From contig JAJDEP010000019.1 in NCBI GenBank assembly GCA_029259715.1, positions 310,001 through 374,000 of the forward strand: DNA of 64,000 nucleotides, in the 5' to 3' direction. The DNA is from Planctomycetota bacterium (GTDB lineage: Bacteria; Planctomycetota; B15-G4). The position numbers were made by a program, and so were the translations under genes. This document shows positions 36,164-44,352 of the stretch, piece after piece; positions within the stretch are counted from its first letter, which is position 1; every line of letters begins with the position of its first letter. Under the pieces are notes generated by a model. It made no database searches. It saw only the letters and a program-made list of their open reading frames with translations, and was not told the origin of the DNA.

Positions 36164-37291
36164 TCAGTCGGGCAGGCGCGCCACGAAGCGCGGGGAGGAC
36201 GGATCGTGGGCCTGCTGGAGCACGAGCGATTTGTGCGCCGCGCTCCCATGCGCGTCGAGGGTGAGCGTGCCGGTGGCCCCGTCGAGGCGACGCACACCGG
36301 CCAGCCGCGAGCGCACGCCGGACCGCGAGGCCCCCTCGCCCAGCGCTGCGAGGACGGTCCGCGTGACGTCGTAGCCGAGCGCCGCGTGTCCGTCGGCCTC
36401 GCCCCCCTCGCGCTCCCGATAGAGCCGCGCGAAGGCCAGGGCGGCGGACGCCCCTGCCCCGGTGTCCACCTCATCGGGGGCGAAGTGACCCGCGAAGTAG
36501 GCGCCGGCGACGCGTCCCGCGGCCGCCGACCGCAAGGCCTCGGTGTCCCACGCGGACATGCCGAGCAGCACGAGCGCGGCGCGTTCGCTCGCATCGGCGC
36601 CGTCGATCATGGCGGCCACATCGCGGGCACCGGCGGGGATGAAGGCACCCTCGGCGCCGCTGGCCGCCACCCGCCCGAGCAGCGCGCCGCGTTCGTCGGG
36701 GCCGGGGCCGCGCCCGCCCCAGTAGGTGATCTCGGCGACGATGCGGCCGCGTCGGCGCCGGAATTCGGCGGCGAAGGCGGCCGCGCTCTCGACCGACTCG
36801 GTGGTGCTCAGGTCGATGACGAGGGCCAGGCGGGTGAGGTCGAGGGAATAGCGGGCATGGGTCGCCAAGGCCGCGGCGGCGTCCTGACGGGCGAACCCGA
36901 ACCGGAAGACCCACTCATTGCCCATGGCCACGCGCTCGTCGAGGGCGGTGGGGGCGATCATGGGCAACCCCACCGCCTGGCACAGCAGCGCCGCCGGCCG
37001 GGCCCGATCGTCAGCCAGTGGGCCGATGACCACGGTCGCATGGGCCTCATCCAGGCGCTGGAGCGCGGCGGTGGAGAGCTGCGGCTCGCCGCCGGTGTCC
37101 TGCACCACGAGCGTGACGTCGTCGCGCCCGCTCTCCTGCAAGGCCAGCTCGACGCCCCGCCGGAAGGCCACGCCGAGGGCCTGATCGGCGCCCGTGAGCG
37201 GCAGGGCCAGACCCACCACCGGGCCCTGTCCACACCCCGTCGTTACGAGCAGGGCCGCGCTCCAGGCGAGCGTCCTCAGCGTCCGCTTCAC
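36164..37291 (-). CDS. Periplasmic-binding-type lipoprotein (Leu/Ile/Val-binding fold)
   Basis: Solute-binding protein of the type-I periplasmic-binding fold, like branched-chain amino-acid receptors. 375 aa. The N-terminus MKRTLRTLAWSAALLVTTGC is a lipoprotein signal with lipobox TTGC (Cys20). Then VVGLALPLTGADQALGVAFRRGVELAL, VVIGPLADDRARPAALLCQ, PMIAPTALDERV, and LGYDVTRTVLAALGEG, all typical in order. No ABC permease or ATPase is adjacent. Instead its GTG start overlaps the stop of a transmembrane Ser/Thr kinase, so it may act as a ligand sensor for that kinase; that is inference. Confidence 0.8.
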   Translation of the reverse strand: MKRTLRTLAWSAALLVTTGCGQGPVVGLALPLTGADQALGVAFRRGVELALQESGRDDVTLVVQDTGGEPQLSTAALQRLDEAHATVVIGPLADDRARPAALLCQAVGLPMIAPTALDERVAMGNEWVFRFGFARQDAAAALATHARYSLDLTRLALVIDLSTTESVESAAAFAAEFRRRRGRIVAEITYWGGRGPGPDERGALLGRVAASGAEGAFIPAGARDVAAMIDGADASERAALVLLGMSAWDTEALRSAAAGRVAGAYFAGHFAPDEVDTGAGASAALAFARLYREREGGEADGHAALGYDVTRTVLAALGEGASRSGVRSRLAGVRRLDGATGTLTLDAHGSAAHKSLVLQQAHDPSSPRFVARLPD

Positions 37292-39291
37292 GGCGCCTCG
37301 ATCCGGTTGAGGATGGCCTGATAGCGGTAGCGCACCCAGCCCTGTTCCTCCCGCGCGAAGTGTCCGAGCACCGTGCCGAGGTCCGCCGGGTCGACGCGGT
37401 CGAGCGCCTCCAGGGCGGCGTAGCGCAGGTCGGGACTGCTCGTGCGCGTGAGCTCGACGAGGTGCTCGACGACGTCCTCGGCCGCGAAGGCACCGAGCGC
37501 GACGACGATGGCCACCCGGCCCTCGATGTCACCGCGACGGGCGAGGGCATCGAGCAGAGCGCCCAGCGACGAGCGGTCGCCCCGGCGCCCGAGGATCACG
37601 GCCGCGCCCTTCACGGCGCGGGGGTCGGCGTCGTTCAGCAGGTCCTCGATACGCCCGAGCTCGGCGCGGCGCTCGCCGGCGCTGAGGGTCTCGGTCTCCA
37701 GGCGCCATTGCCCGTGCCGCAGGAGCTGCACCTTCACCGAGGCCAGGCAGTCGTCGAGGAAGCGGCGGTCGATGTCGCTCCACCAGCCGAGGGCCCCGCG
37801 GGCCTGCAACTGCGCCACCTTGGACACCGCCGCCTCCGCATGGCCCCGGGTCACCTCGTCGATGAGCGCCCGCGTGGCCTCGGCCAGGGCCGCGAGGCGC
37901 AGGGACACCGGCGCATCGTCGTCCAGGCCGTCGAGCCGGGCGAGCACGCCGGTCTCCGTCGGCTGGCCCTCCCCGAGCGGCAGGAGCCGGCGGGCGAAGG
38001 AGGCGGGCGAATCACCGCGCCCCCCACCACCCCACAGCAGGATGCCGCCGAGCACGGCGATCATGGCGGCCATGACCACGCCGACCACGCCGACGCGATG
38101 ACGCCGGGCGAGGCGCAGCAGCCGGGCCGGTTGGCTCGGCGGACGCGCCATGATGGGTTCGTAGTTGAGGAAGCGCCGCAGGTCGTCGCCGAATTCCCCG
38201 ACGGTCGGGTAACGCAGATCGGGGTTCTTCTCGAGGGCGCGCTGGACCACCACCTCGAGATCCCGGGGGACGCGGGGGTTGAGCCGGCTCGGCGGCGGCG
38301 GATCGGTCACGATGATCTTGCGCAGGATGTCGTGGACGTCCTTGCCCGCGAAGGGCTGGTGCAGCGTCAGCAACTCGTACAGCGTCACGCCCAGCGAGTA
38401 GACGTCCGTGCGCTCGTCGACCCGGCGGTGCTTGCTGCTGGCCTGCTCGGGGCTCACGTACTGGGGCGATCCGACGAAGTCGCCGGACTTGGTGATGCTG
38501 CCTTCCTTGGCGGTCTTGGCCAGGCCGAAGTCGGCCACCTTGATGCGCCCGTTCTCGGCCAGCAGCAGGTTGCTCGGCTTGATGTCGCGGTGGATCACGC
38601 CGTGGGCATGGGCGTGGCGCAAGGCGTCGCACGCATCGGCGGCCATGCCCGCGGCCACGTGGGCGTAGTTGCGCAGGTCGATGACCAGGTCGCCGTCGTC
38701 GTCGCCGCCGGCCTCGCGCCCGCCCCCACCGGTCCCCTCGAAGGTCACGAAGCGCCGGCCGTGGGTGCGCGCGGCGCGCAGCCGGTCGATGATCTCGCGC
38801 AGGTCGGGTCCCGCCACCCGTTCCATGGCCAGGTAGGCCACGCCCTCGAATTGATTGAAGCCGTGCACCGCCACGATGCGCGGGTGACTCAGGCGCGCCA
38901 CCGCGGACGCCTCGCGCTTGAAGCGGTCGAGGGAGTTGCCCGTCGCGAGGGCGCCGAGCGGCAGGACCTTCAGCGCGACGCTGCGCTTGAGCGAGATCTG
39001 CTCGGCCTCGTAGACGACGCCCATGCCGCCCCGACCGAGGATGCCGGTGATGCGGTAGTCGTCGAGGACGGTGCCCACGCCCAGTTCGGCCGAGCGCCGC
39101 CCCGGCAGGCCGCGGTCGTCGAAGAAGCGCTTGAGCCCGGGCGCCAGGGCCGGGTAGCGCGACAGGTACACCGCCGTGTCGATGCGCCGCCCCTCACCCA
39201 GGATCTGGGTGATCTCGTCGATGACGTCATCGAGGGGTTCGACGCGAGGGTCTGGTGGCGACAAGGGCGGTGTGCAGGGCGTGGGATCCAC
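37288..39291 (-). CDS. Transmembrane Ser/Thr protein kinase with HEAT-like C-terminal domain
   Basis: Hanks-type kinase. 667 aa. Residues 80-380 form the kinase: GRGGMGVV loop (86-93), VALKVL with Lys108, HRDIKPSN (234-241), DFGLAKT (254-260), GSPQYVSPEQ, and TDVYSLGVTLYELL. A single transmembrane helix (about 400-420, GVVGVVMAAMIAVLGGILLWG) leads to an external domain of about 250 aa that ends in HEAT-like helical repeats (GALLDALARRGDIEGRVAIVVALGAF). An insertion rich in Gly and Asp (about 186-201) lies in the C-lobe entry. GTG start; minus-strand TAGACT at 39313-39318 lies just upstream. Its stop overlaps the binding-protein gene. Confidence 0.92.
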   Translation of the reverse strand: MDPTPCTPPLSPPDPRVEPLDDVIDEITQILGEGRRIDTAVYLSRYPALAPGLKRFFDDRGLPGRRSAELGVGTVLDDYRITGILGRGGMGVVYEAEQISLKRSVALKVLPLGALATGNSLDRFKREASAVARLSHPRIVAVHGFNQFEGVAYLAMERVAGPDLREIIDRLRAARTHGRRFVTFEGTGGGGREAGGDDDGDLVIDLRNYAHVAAGMAADACDALRHAHAHGVIHRDIKPSNLLLAENGRIKVADFGLAKTAKEGSITKSGDFVGSPQYVSPEQASSKHRRVDERTDVYSLGVTLYELLTLHQPFAGKDVHDILRKIIVTDPPPPSRLNPRVPRDLEVVVQRALEKNPDLRYPTVGEFGDDLRRFLNYEPIMARPPSQPARLLRLARRHRVGVVGVVMAAMIAVLGGILLWGGGGRGDSPASFARRLLPLGEGQPTETGVLARLDGLDDDAPVSLRLAALAEATRALIDEVTRGHAEAAVSKVAQLQARGALGWWSDIDRRFLDDCLASVKVQLLRHGQWRLETETLSAGERRAELGRIEDLLNDADPRAVKGAAVILGRRGDRSSLGALLDALARRGDIEGRVAIVVALGAFAAEDVVEHLVELTRTSSPDLRYAALEALDRVDPADLGTVLGHFAREEQGWVRYRYQAILNRIEAP

Positions 39292-39312
39292 GCCGGCTCC
39301 GGGGACGGATTC

Positions 39313-39318
39313 AGTCTA
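39313..39318 (-). promoter_or_regulatory. TAGACT -10-like element of kinase operon
   Basis: TAGACT on the minus strand, 21 nt before the kinase GTG at 39291, within the 89-bp gap after mnmE. Same hexamer as the tRNA-Ala -10; no clear -35. Confidence 0.35.
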
Positions 39319-39380
39319 GCTCTCGGACCCGCCCCGGATACCGCGCCGCCCCGCAGGTCGCCCCGGGAGTGGCGCCGGGC

Positions 39381-40835
39381 TCACTTGCCCACGCAGAACG
39401 CGGAGAAGACCCGGTCGAGGACCTCCTCGTCGACGTCCGTCGCGCGGCCGACGACGCCATCGAGGGCCGCCAGGGCGTCGCGCAACGCCAGGGACACCAC
39501 GGGCAGGGCGCCGCTCGCGTCCTCCAGGGACGCGGTGTCCTGCAGCAACCCGGCCACCTCCTCGACGGCGGCCCGCTCGCTCTGCGCGATCAGGTCCGGA
39601 GCCCGAGGCGCGGGGGCGGCCGCGGCGAGGGCCTGCCACAGGGCGGGCAGTCCCGTCCCCTGCAGCGCCGAGATGAACAGGGGCGATCCCGGTGCTCCGG
39701 GTGCGCCCGGTGTTCGCACCGCGGGCGCCGGCACGCCACCGGGCGTTCCCGGCGTCACCGCCGCGGGCACTGGCACACTCCCGGGCGTGAGGCGATCGCA
39801 CTTGTTCACCACCGTCACCACGGCGCGCGCGCCGAGACCGTCGGGGAGGGCCGTGCCGGCGCTCCCCGGACGCTCCGCGTCGAGGACGTGCAGCACCACG
39901 GCGGCCGGCGGCACCGACGTCAGGAATGCCTCCATGGCCTGGCGGTCGAGCTCGTCGAGCTCGGGGTGATCGGGATCGATGCCGGGGCCGTCGAGGAGGC
40001 GCCAGCGGCGACCGTCCCGCTCGACGTGGGCTTCGAGGCGGTCGCGGGTGGTGCCCGCCCGCGGCGAGACCGTCGTGATGGCGCCGGGACACAGCGCCAG
40101 CAACAACTGCGACTTGCCCACGTTGGGCGCGCCGAGCAGGACCACGTCCGTCTCGCCGTCGGAGGGCGCCAGGGCCGCCGTCGCGGCGAGCGTGTCGGCG
40201 GCGGCGTCCGCGGCCGTGAGGATGGCAGCGCGCATGTGGGCTGGCTCCACCGCTTCGGTGTCCTCCTCTTCGAAATCGACGTGGGCCTCGATGAGGGCGA
40301 GGGCGGCGAGCAGCTTCTCGCGCAGGTCGTCGTGCGAGCGGTCGAGTGCGCCGTTCAGCACGGCGGCCGCCGCACCGGCCTCCTCGACATCGCGGGCCGT
40401 CGCGAGTCGCGCCACGGCCAGGGCCTGCCCCATGTCGATGCGCCCGCTCACCAGGGCGCGCCGCGTGAACTCTCCCCGCGCCGCCGGCCGGGCACCGGCC
40501 GCCACCGCCGCCCCCAACAGGCGCGTCACCAGGGCCGGCCACCCGCGCAGGTGCACCTCCACCAGGTCCTCGCCGGTGTACGAGCGCGGCGCCCGGAACC
40601 CGATCAACTCCACGGGCAATGTGAGGCCGTCGCCGAGATCCCACGTGGCCCCGGAGAGGTGGCCCGGCCGCACGTCGTCGTCGCCATCCATCAACGTCGC
40701 GACGATGGCGTGGGCCCGCGGACCCGAGAGGCGCACGATGGCCCGCTCGCCGGGGCCTGCCGCGGTGCTCGTCGCCACGATGGTGTCGACGACGGGCTCG
40801 GCCGACTCGCCGCTCTCGGCAGCGGCGGCGCTCAC
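39381..40835 (-). CDS. mnmE: tRNA-modifying GTPase MnmE
   Basis: With MnmG, modifies the wobble uridine of several tRNAs (cmnm5U). 484 aa. The N-terminal formyl-THF-binding domain starts DTIVATSTAAGPGERAIVRLSGP. A helical domain surrounds the G domain: G1 GAPNVGKSQ, switch AGTTRD, G3 DGPGI, G4 NKCD. It ends VFSAFCVGK, the family's required C-terminal Cys motif. Two oddities: the usual DTAGLRE-like G3 is replaced by DGPGIDPD, and a Pro/Gly/Val-rich insert follows NKCD. The GTG start overlaps the SGNH gene's stop (GTGA). It lies near yidC, as in many bacteria. Confidence 0.93.
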   Translation of the reverse strand: MSAAAAESGESAEPVVDTIVATSTAAGPGERAIVRLSGPRAHAIVATLMDGDDDVRPGHLSGATWDLGDGLTLPVELIGFRAPRSYTGEDLVEVHLRGWPALVTRLLGAAVAAGARPAARGEFTRRALVSGRIDMGQALAVARLATARDVEEAGAAAAVLNGALDRSHDDLREKLLAALALIEAHVDFEEEDTEAVEPAHMRAAILTAADAAADTLAATAALAPSDGETDVVLLGAPNVGKSQLLLALCPGAITTVSPRAGTTRDRLEAHVERDGRRWRLLDGPGIDPDHPELDELDRQAMEAFLTSVPPAAVVLHVLDAERPGSAGTALPDGLGARAVVTVVNKCDRLTPGSVPVPAAVTPGTPGGVPAPAVRTPGAPGAPGSPLFISALQGTGLPALWQALAAAAPAPRAPDLIAQSERAAVEEVAGLLQDTASLEDASGALPVVSLALRDALAALDGVVGRATDVDEEVLDRVFSAFCVGK

Positions 40836-41935
40836 GGAATGAGCGGCGCGAGGCCCTCGGCGATGATGGCGGCCTTCTCCAGCGTGCCCTTGGCGTTCAG
40901 GTGCACCTGGTCGTGGGTGCCGCCGGGCGCGGCGAAGGTGCCGTCACGCGAGAGTTTCCGGTCGAGATCGATGAGGGCGACGCCGTGCTCGCGGCTCACG
41001 TCGGCGATCACCGCGTTGTGTTCGGCGATGCCCGCCAGCAGGCCGGGCAGGCTGTCCGGGTCGGGCCCCTTGCCGGCGAAGGTCACCAGCACGGGCGTCA
41101 CCCCGTGGGCCCGCGCCATGCCCACCATGGAGACCAGGTTGCGCCGGAACGCCGCCGTCCCGGCGTGGGCGGCGTGGGCCGCGTTGGCGGCCTTGCGCGC
41201 CGCGAGATCGCCGCCGTCGTCGGCCGGCGCGTGCTGCACGAGGGTGTTGATGCCCCCGGCCATGTCGCCGCTGCTGGTGCGTTCCTGCAAGCGATCGCTG
41301 CCGTCCCAGGGCTTGCGGTAGTGGAAGTAGCTGGCCTCGAAATCGGCGTAGACCCGCGGTCGCACGTCGTTGGCGCCGTGATAGATGACGACCATGTCGG
41401 GCTGCAACTCGAGCACGCGGAAGGCGAGGTTCGCCAGGCTCTCCGCCGTGGTGTACGACGGCACGCCCGCGTTGATGACCTCGACGTTCAGGCCCGGTCT
41501 GAGTTCGCGCAGCATCCGTTGCAGGTGCACGGGATAGGTCTCGTCGTCCTGCACCTGGTCGGAGAAGGTGGTCGAGCCCCCCAGGCAGACGATGCGGTAG
41601 ACACCGGCAGGCTTCTCGACGGTGGTGTCGGGGCCGCGGAAGCCGAGGTTGTTGTTGGTCTTGGTCCCGCTGCTCCAGTCGTAGTCGGGGGTCAGTCCAA
41701 AGCCGACGTAGGGCTGGGCCTGGTAGGCCATGCGTCCGAGGTCGGACGACCCGCCCAGGGCGCGCCCGAGCCCGCGCAAGAGCGAGGGCAGCGGCAGCGT
41801 GCCGGAGCGCACGCCCAGCTCGTAGGCGCCGCCGAGCATGACGACCAGGAACAGGATCAGGCCGACGCGGGAGCGTTGCGCGCGCCGGCCGGGGGCGGCG
41901 TCATGCGAGGCGGACGGACGTTTGAGTGGGCTCAT
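40832..41935 (-). CDS. Membrane-anchored SGNH/GDSL hydrolase
   Basis: Predicted lipase/esterase or glycan O-deacetylase on the outer face of the membrane. 367 aa. One N-terminal helix (VGLILFLVVMLGGAYELGV) acts as anchor. SGNH blocks follow: VCLGGSTTFSD with the nucleophile Ser in GGST, NAGVPSYTT with Gly, YHGANDVRP with Asn, and DQVHLNAKG with Asp and His. N-terminal NNNLGFRGPD is common in this branch. Ala/His-rich AANAAHAAHAG is a small low-complexity spot. The ATG at 41935 lies 61 bp after yidC, and its stop overlaps mnmE. The substrate is unknown; O-acetylated surface glycan is one guess. Confidence 0.82.
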   Translation of the reverse strand: MSPLKRPSASHDAAPGRRAQRSRVGLILFLVVMLGGAYELGVRSGTLPLPSLLRGLGRALGGSSDLGRMAYQAQPYVGFGLTPDYDWSSGTKTNNNLGFRGPDTTVEKPAGVYRIVCLGGSTTFSDQVQDDETYPVHLQRMLRELRPGLNVEVINAGVPSYTTAESLANLAFRVLELQPDMVVIYHGANDVRPRVYADFEASYFHYRKPWDGSDRLQERTSSGDMAGGINTLVQHAPADDGGDLAARKAANAAHAAHAGTAAFRRNLVSMVGMARAHGVTPVLVTFAGKGPDPDSLPGLLAGIAEHNAVIADVSREHGVALIDLDRKLSRDGTFAAPGGTHDQVHLNAKGTLEKAAIIAEGLAPLIP

Positions 41936-41996
41936 GCCCGGGAGGATACAGCGCCGTCGGCCGACGTCCCAGCCATGCCGTGGGCGCGGGCGTGGA

Positions 41997-43928
41997 CTAG
42001 CGGCGTTTGCCGCCGCCCTTGCCGCTCTTGCCGCCCTTGCTCACCGTCGCCGGGACGGTCTTCACCGATCCGCCTCCCGTCGCGGCGGCCAGCGACGCAG
42101 CGGTCGGCGGCGGCCAGTACTTGCGGATCACGCGGTACTCGAAGATGCCGAGCAGCGACGACACGAAGATGTAGAGCGCGAGGCCGGACGGATAGCTGTA
42201 GAGGAACAGCAGCATCATCACCGGCATGATGAAGGCCATCACCTTCTGCATCTGTTCCTGGCTCGGATCGGCGGCCGTCTGTGGCGTCGACTTCATCTGC
42301 AGCAGCATGGCGCCGGCCATGAGGATCGGCAGCAGGTTGAAGGTCTCGAAGCCGAGCATGCCGAGGGGCAGCTCGTCGGGGCGCGACAGGTCGGTGATCC
42401 AGAAGGCGAAGGGCGCCTGGCGCAACTCGATCGAGCTGCGCAGCACCTGGAACAGGCTGATCCAGATGAACATCTGCGGGATCATGAGCAGGCAACCGCC
42501 GAGCGGCGGACGCACGCCGTGCTCCTTCATCAACCGCATGTTCTCCTGGTTGAACTTCTGCTTGTTGTTCTTGTGCTTCTCCTTCATCGCGTCGAGCTCG
42601 GGCTTGAGCCCCTGCATGACCGCGCCGTACTTGGCCATGGACGACTGCTGCATGCGGCTGAGCGGGAACAGCATCAGCTTGACCAGCACCGTGAGCAGGA
42701 TGATCGCCACGCCCCAGTTGCCCGAGAGCCCCTCGAAGAACTCCATGATCGCGAGCAGGCTGCGGTTGATCCACGCCATGGAGCCGTAGGCCGACTCGAT
42801 CAGCGGCGTGAGGAACTCGAGTCCGGGCGTCCCGGCCAGCACGCGGTCCTTGGGGCCGGTGTAGACGGTGAAACCGAACTCCCACGGCTGCCCGGGCTGG
42901 GGCCAGGTGCGCGCCAGCAACAGTTGGACCGACGCGTTGCGACGCTCACCATCCATGGCGGAGGCTTCGAGCTGGCGCCGCTCCATCTCGTTGGCCGGCT
43001 GGCCCGCCGCCACCGTGGCCTTGACCTTCATCAGGTCGAGCACCGACTGGGCGTAGACCGCGTTGACCGAGGTGCCCGGGTGCGGCACGAGCAGCGAGGC
43101 GAAGTAGTTGGTCATGGCACCGGCGGCGAGCAGGCGGTCGTTGCCGCCGGCGAACTGGCGCGAGTCATCGGCGTCGATGTCGTCGCCGGGCCAGTTGAGC
43201 AGCTCGGTCTCGGTGCCGTCCCCCACCAGCGCCACGGCGGACGGGGGCATCGACGCGAAGGAGCTGTAGTCGGAGTCGGCCACCCCTTGGGGGCCGCGCA
43301 GCAACAGCGTCAGCGTGTTGCCGGCCGCGCCGCCGGTGTTGGCCACCGAGAAGAGCAGGTCGAAGGTGTAGTCCTGCCCGGTCGCGACGACGGACTTGGT
43401 GAACAGCAGGCCCTGACCGTTGTCGTGGGTGAAGATCTCGGCCGGGCGTCCGTCGGCCGTCTTGCCGCTGGCGTGCTGCCACTCGGCCCGATCCAGGCCG
43501 AAGCGACCGTCGAAGGAGGTGAGCTGGAAACTGCCGAGGGTGTCGTTGACCACGCCCAACAGCGGCAGCCCAGTGGCGTGCTCGGCGTCGAGGCCGTACT
43601 GGTCGAGCTCGAGCAGCGACAGGACGGCGCCCCGGGTCTGGAACTCGGCGTGGAAGCGTTCGCCGAAGGGGATCGGCACCGTCGTGGATGGCCCCGCGTC
43701 GGCGGCGACGACACCGGCGGGGAGTCCTGCCCGCGGCGGCATGCCGCCCGGTGGCAGGGTCGGCACGGAACCCATGGGCAGCGCACCCCCGGCGCCCGTC
43801 TCGTCGGCGCCGAAGGCACCGCCGTCAGCCGGGGGACCGCCCTCCTGGGGCGGCGGCGCCGTCATCTGCACGTAGAGCCACGCGAACAGCAGGCTCAACA
43901 ACAGCGCGAGCGGGAGGCGCTTCTCCAT
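41997..43928 (-). CDS. yidC: Membrane protein insertase YidC
   Basis: Inserts membrane proteins alone or with SecYEG. 643 aa. The first helix PLALLLSLLFAWLYVQM is followed by a Pro/Gly-rich linker, and residues about 90-390 are the large periplasmic P1 domain. The conserved core has GNWGVAIILLTVLVKLMLFPL, QQSSMAKYGAVMQGLKPEL (with the Lys/Arg-rich cytoplasmic hairpin), GVRPPLGGCLLMIPQMFIWISLF, and FLYSYPSGLALYIFVSSLLGI. The C-terminal tail is Lys/Gly/Arg-rich (KGGKSGKGGGKRR), which can contact ribosomes in related proteins. ATG 43928 is 18 bp after the Trm112-like gene's stop. Confidence 0.95.
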   Translation of the reverse strand: MEKRLPLALLLSLLFAWLYVQMTAPPPQEGGPPADGGAFGADETGAGGALPMGSVPTLPPGGMPPRAGLPAGVVAADAGPSTTVPIPFGERFHAEFQTRGAVLSLLELDQYGLDAEHATGLPLLGVVNDTLGSFQLTSFDGRFGLDRAEWQHASGKTADGRPAEIFTHDNGQGLLFTKSVVATGQDYTFDLLFSVANTGGAAGNTLTLLLRGPQGVADSDYSSFASMPPSAVALVGDGTETELLNWPGDDIDADDSRQFAGGNDRLLAAGAMTNYFASLLVPHPGTSVNAVYAQSVLDLMKVKATVAAGQPANEMERRQLEASAMDGERRNASVQLLLARTWPQPGQPWEFGFTVYTGPKDRVLAGTPGLEFLTPLIESAYGSMAWINRSLLAIMEFFEGLSGNWGVAIILLTVLVKLMLFPLSRMQQSSMAKYGAVMQGLKPELDAMKEKHKNNKQKFNQENMRLMKEHGVRPPLGGCLLMIPQMFIWISLFQVLRSSIELRQAPFAFWITDLSRPDELPLGMLGFETFNLLPILMAGAMLLQMKSTPQTAADPSQEQMQKVMAFIMPVMMLLFLYSYPSGLALYIFVSSLLGIFEYRVIRKYWPPPTAASLAAATGGGSVKTVPATVSKGGKSGKGGGKRR

Positions 43929-43946
43929 CGGACCTCGGCTCCGGCC

Positions 43947-44219
43947 TCAGGCGCCGAGGCTCTCGACGAGAATCGACTCGTCGATGAGCATGATCGGGAT
44001 GCCGCCGCGCACGGGATAGAGGACCTTCCCATCCTGTCGCAGCAGACCCGCATCGAGCGTCCGCGTGACGGTCTGGCCGTCGCGGGAGGTGACCGTGCCC
44101 GCGTCGATGGCTGCGTTCACACGCTGGAGCAGCTCGGCATCCGCCGGTGCGACGGGTTCCTTCGTTTCCGGGCAGGCCAGGATGGCGAGCAGATCCGGGT
44201 CGAGTTCGGTCGCAGACAT
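43947..44219 (-). CDS. Trm112-like (UPF0434) small protein
   Basis: 90-aa protein of the Trm112 family. LDPDLLAILACPETKEPV at the start and KVLYPVRGGIPIMLIDESI at the end match the family's zinc-ribbon-like fold, although the CxxC pairs are reduced to a single Cys. In other organisms Trm112 activates methyltransferases; the bacterial role is poorly known. ATG 44219 is used instead of the longer frame to 44279, because the conserved part begins here and the upstream DNA holds a strong promoter. It is the first gene of the yidC-SGNH-mnmE operon. Confidence 0.85.
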   Translation of the reverse strand: MSATELDPDLLAILACPETKEPVAPADAELLQRVNAAIDAGTVTSRDGQTVTRTLDAGLLRQDGKVLYPVRGGIPIMLIDESILVESLGA

Positions 44220-44255
44220 GGTTCTCGTTTTGCGGATGCGAAGTCGGAAATCCTG

Positions 44256-44284
44256 GCATAACGAGGAATGGCGCGCCATGTCAA
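44256..44284 (-). promoter_or_regulatory. Sigma-70-type promoter of the yidC operon
   Basis: Minus-strand TTGACA (44279-44284), a 17-bp spacer and TTATGC (44256-44261); a start near 44249 gives a leader of about 30 nt. The spacer contains the 12-bp palindrome ATGGCGCGCCAT (44268-44279). Confidence 0.7.
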
Positions 44285-44352
44285 ACTGCCCCCCGCCGAG
44301 ACCCCACCGAATCCGCGGTGACGGCCTTCAAGCACCCGTTCCGGAGCCCTTC

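Noticed and set aside
37360-41321. Long plus-strand open frames over the kinase, mnmE and SGNH genes
   Set aside because: Antisense shadows; the minus strand encodes recognisable families throughout.
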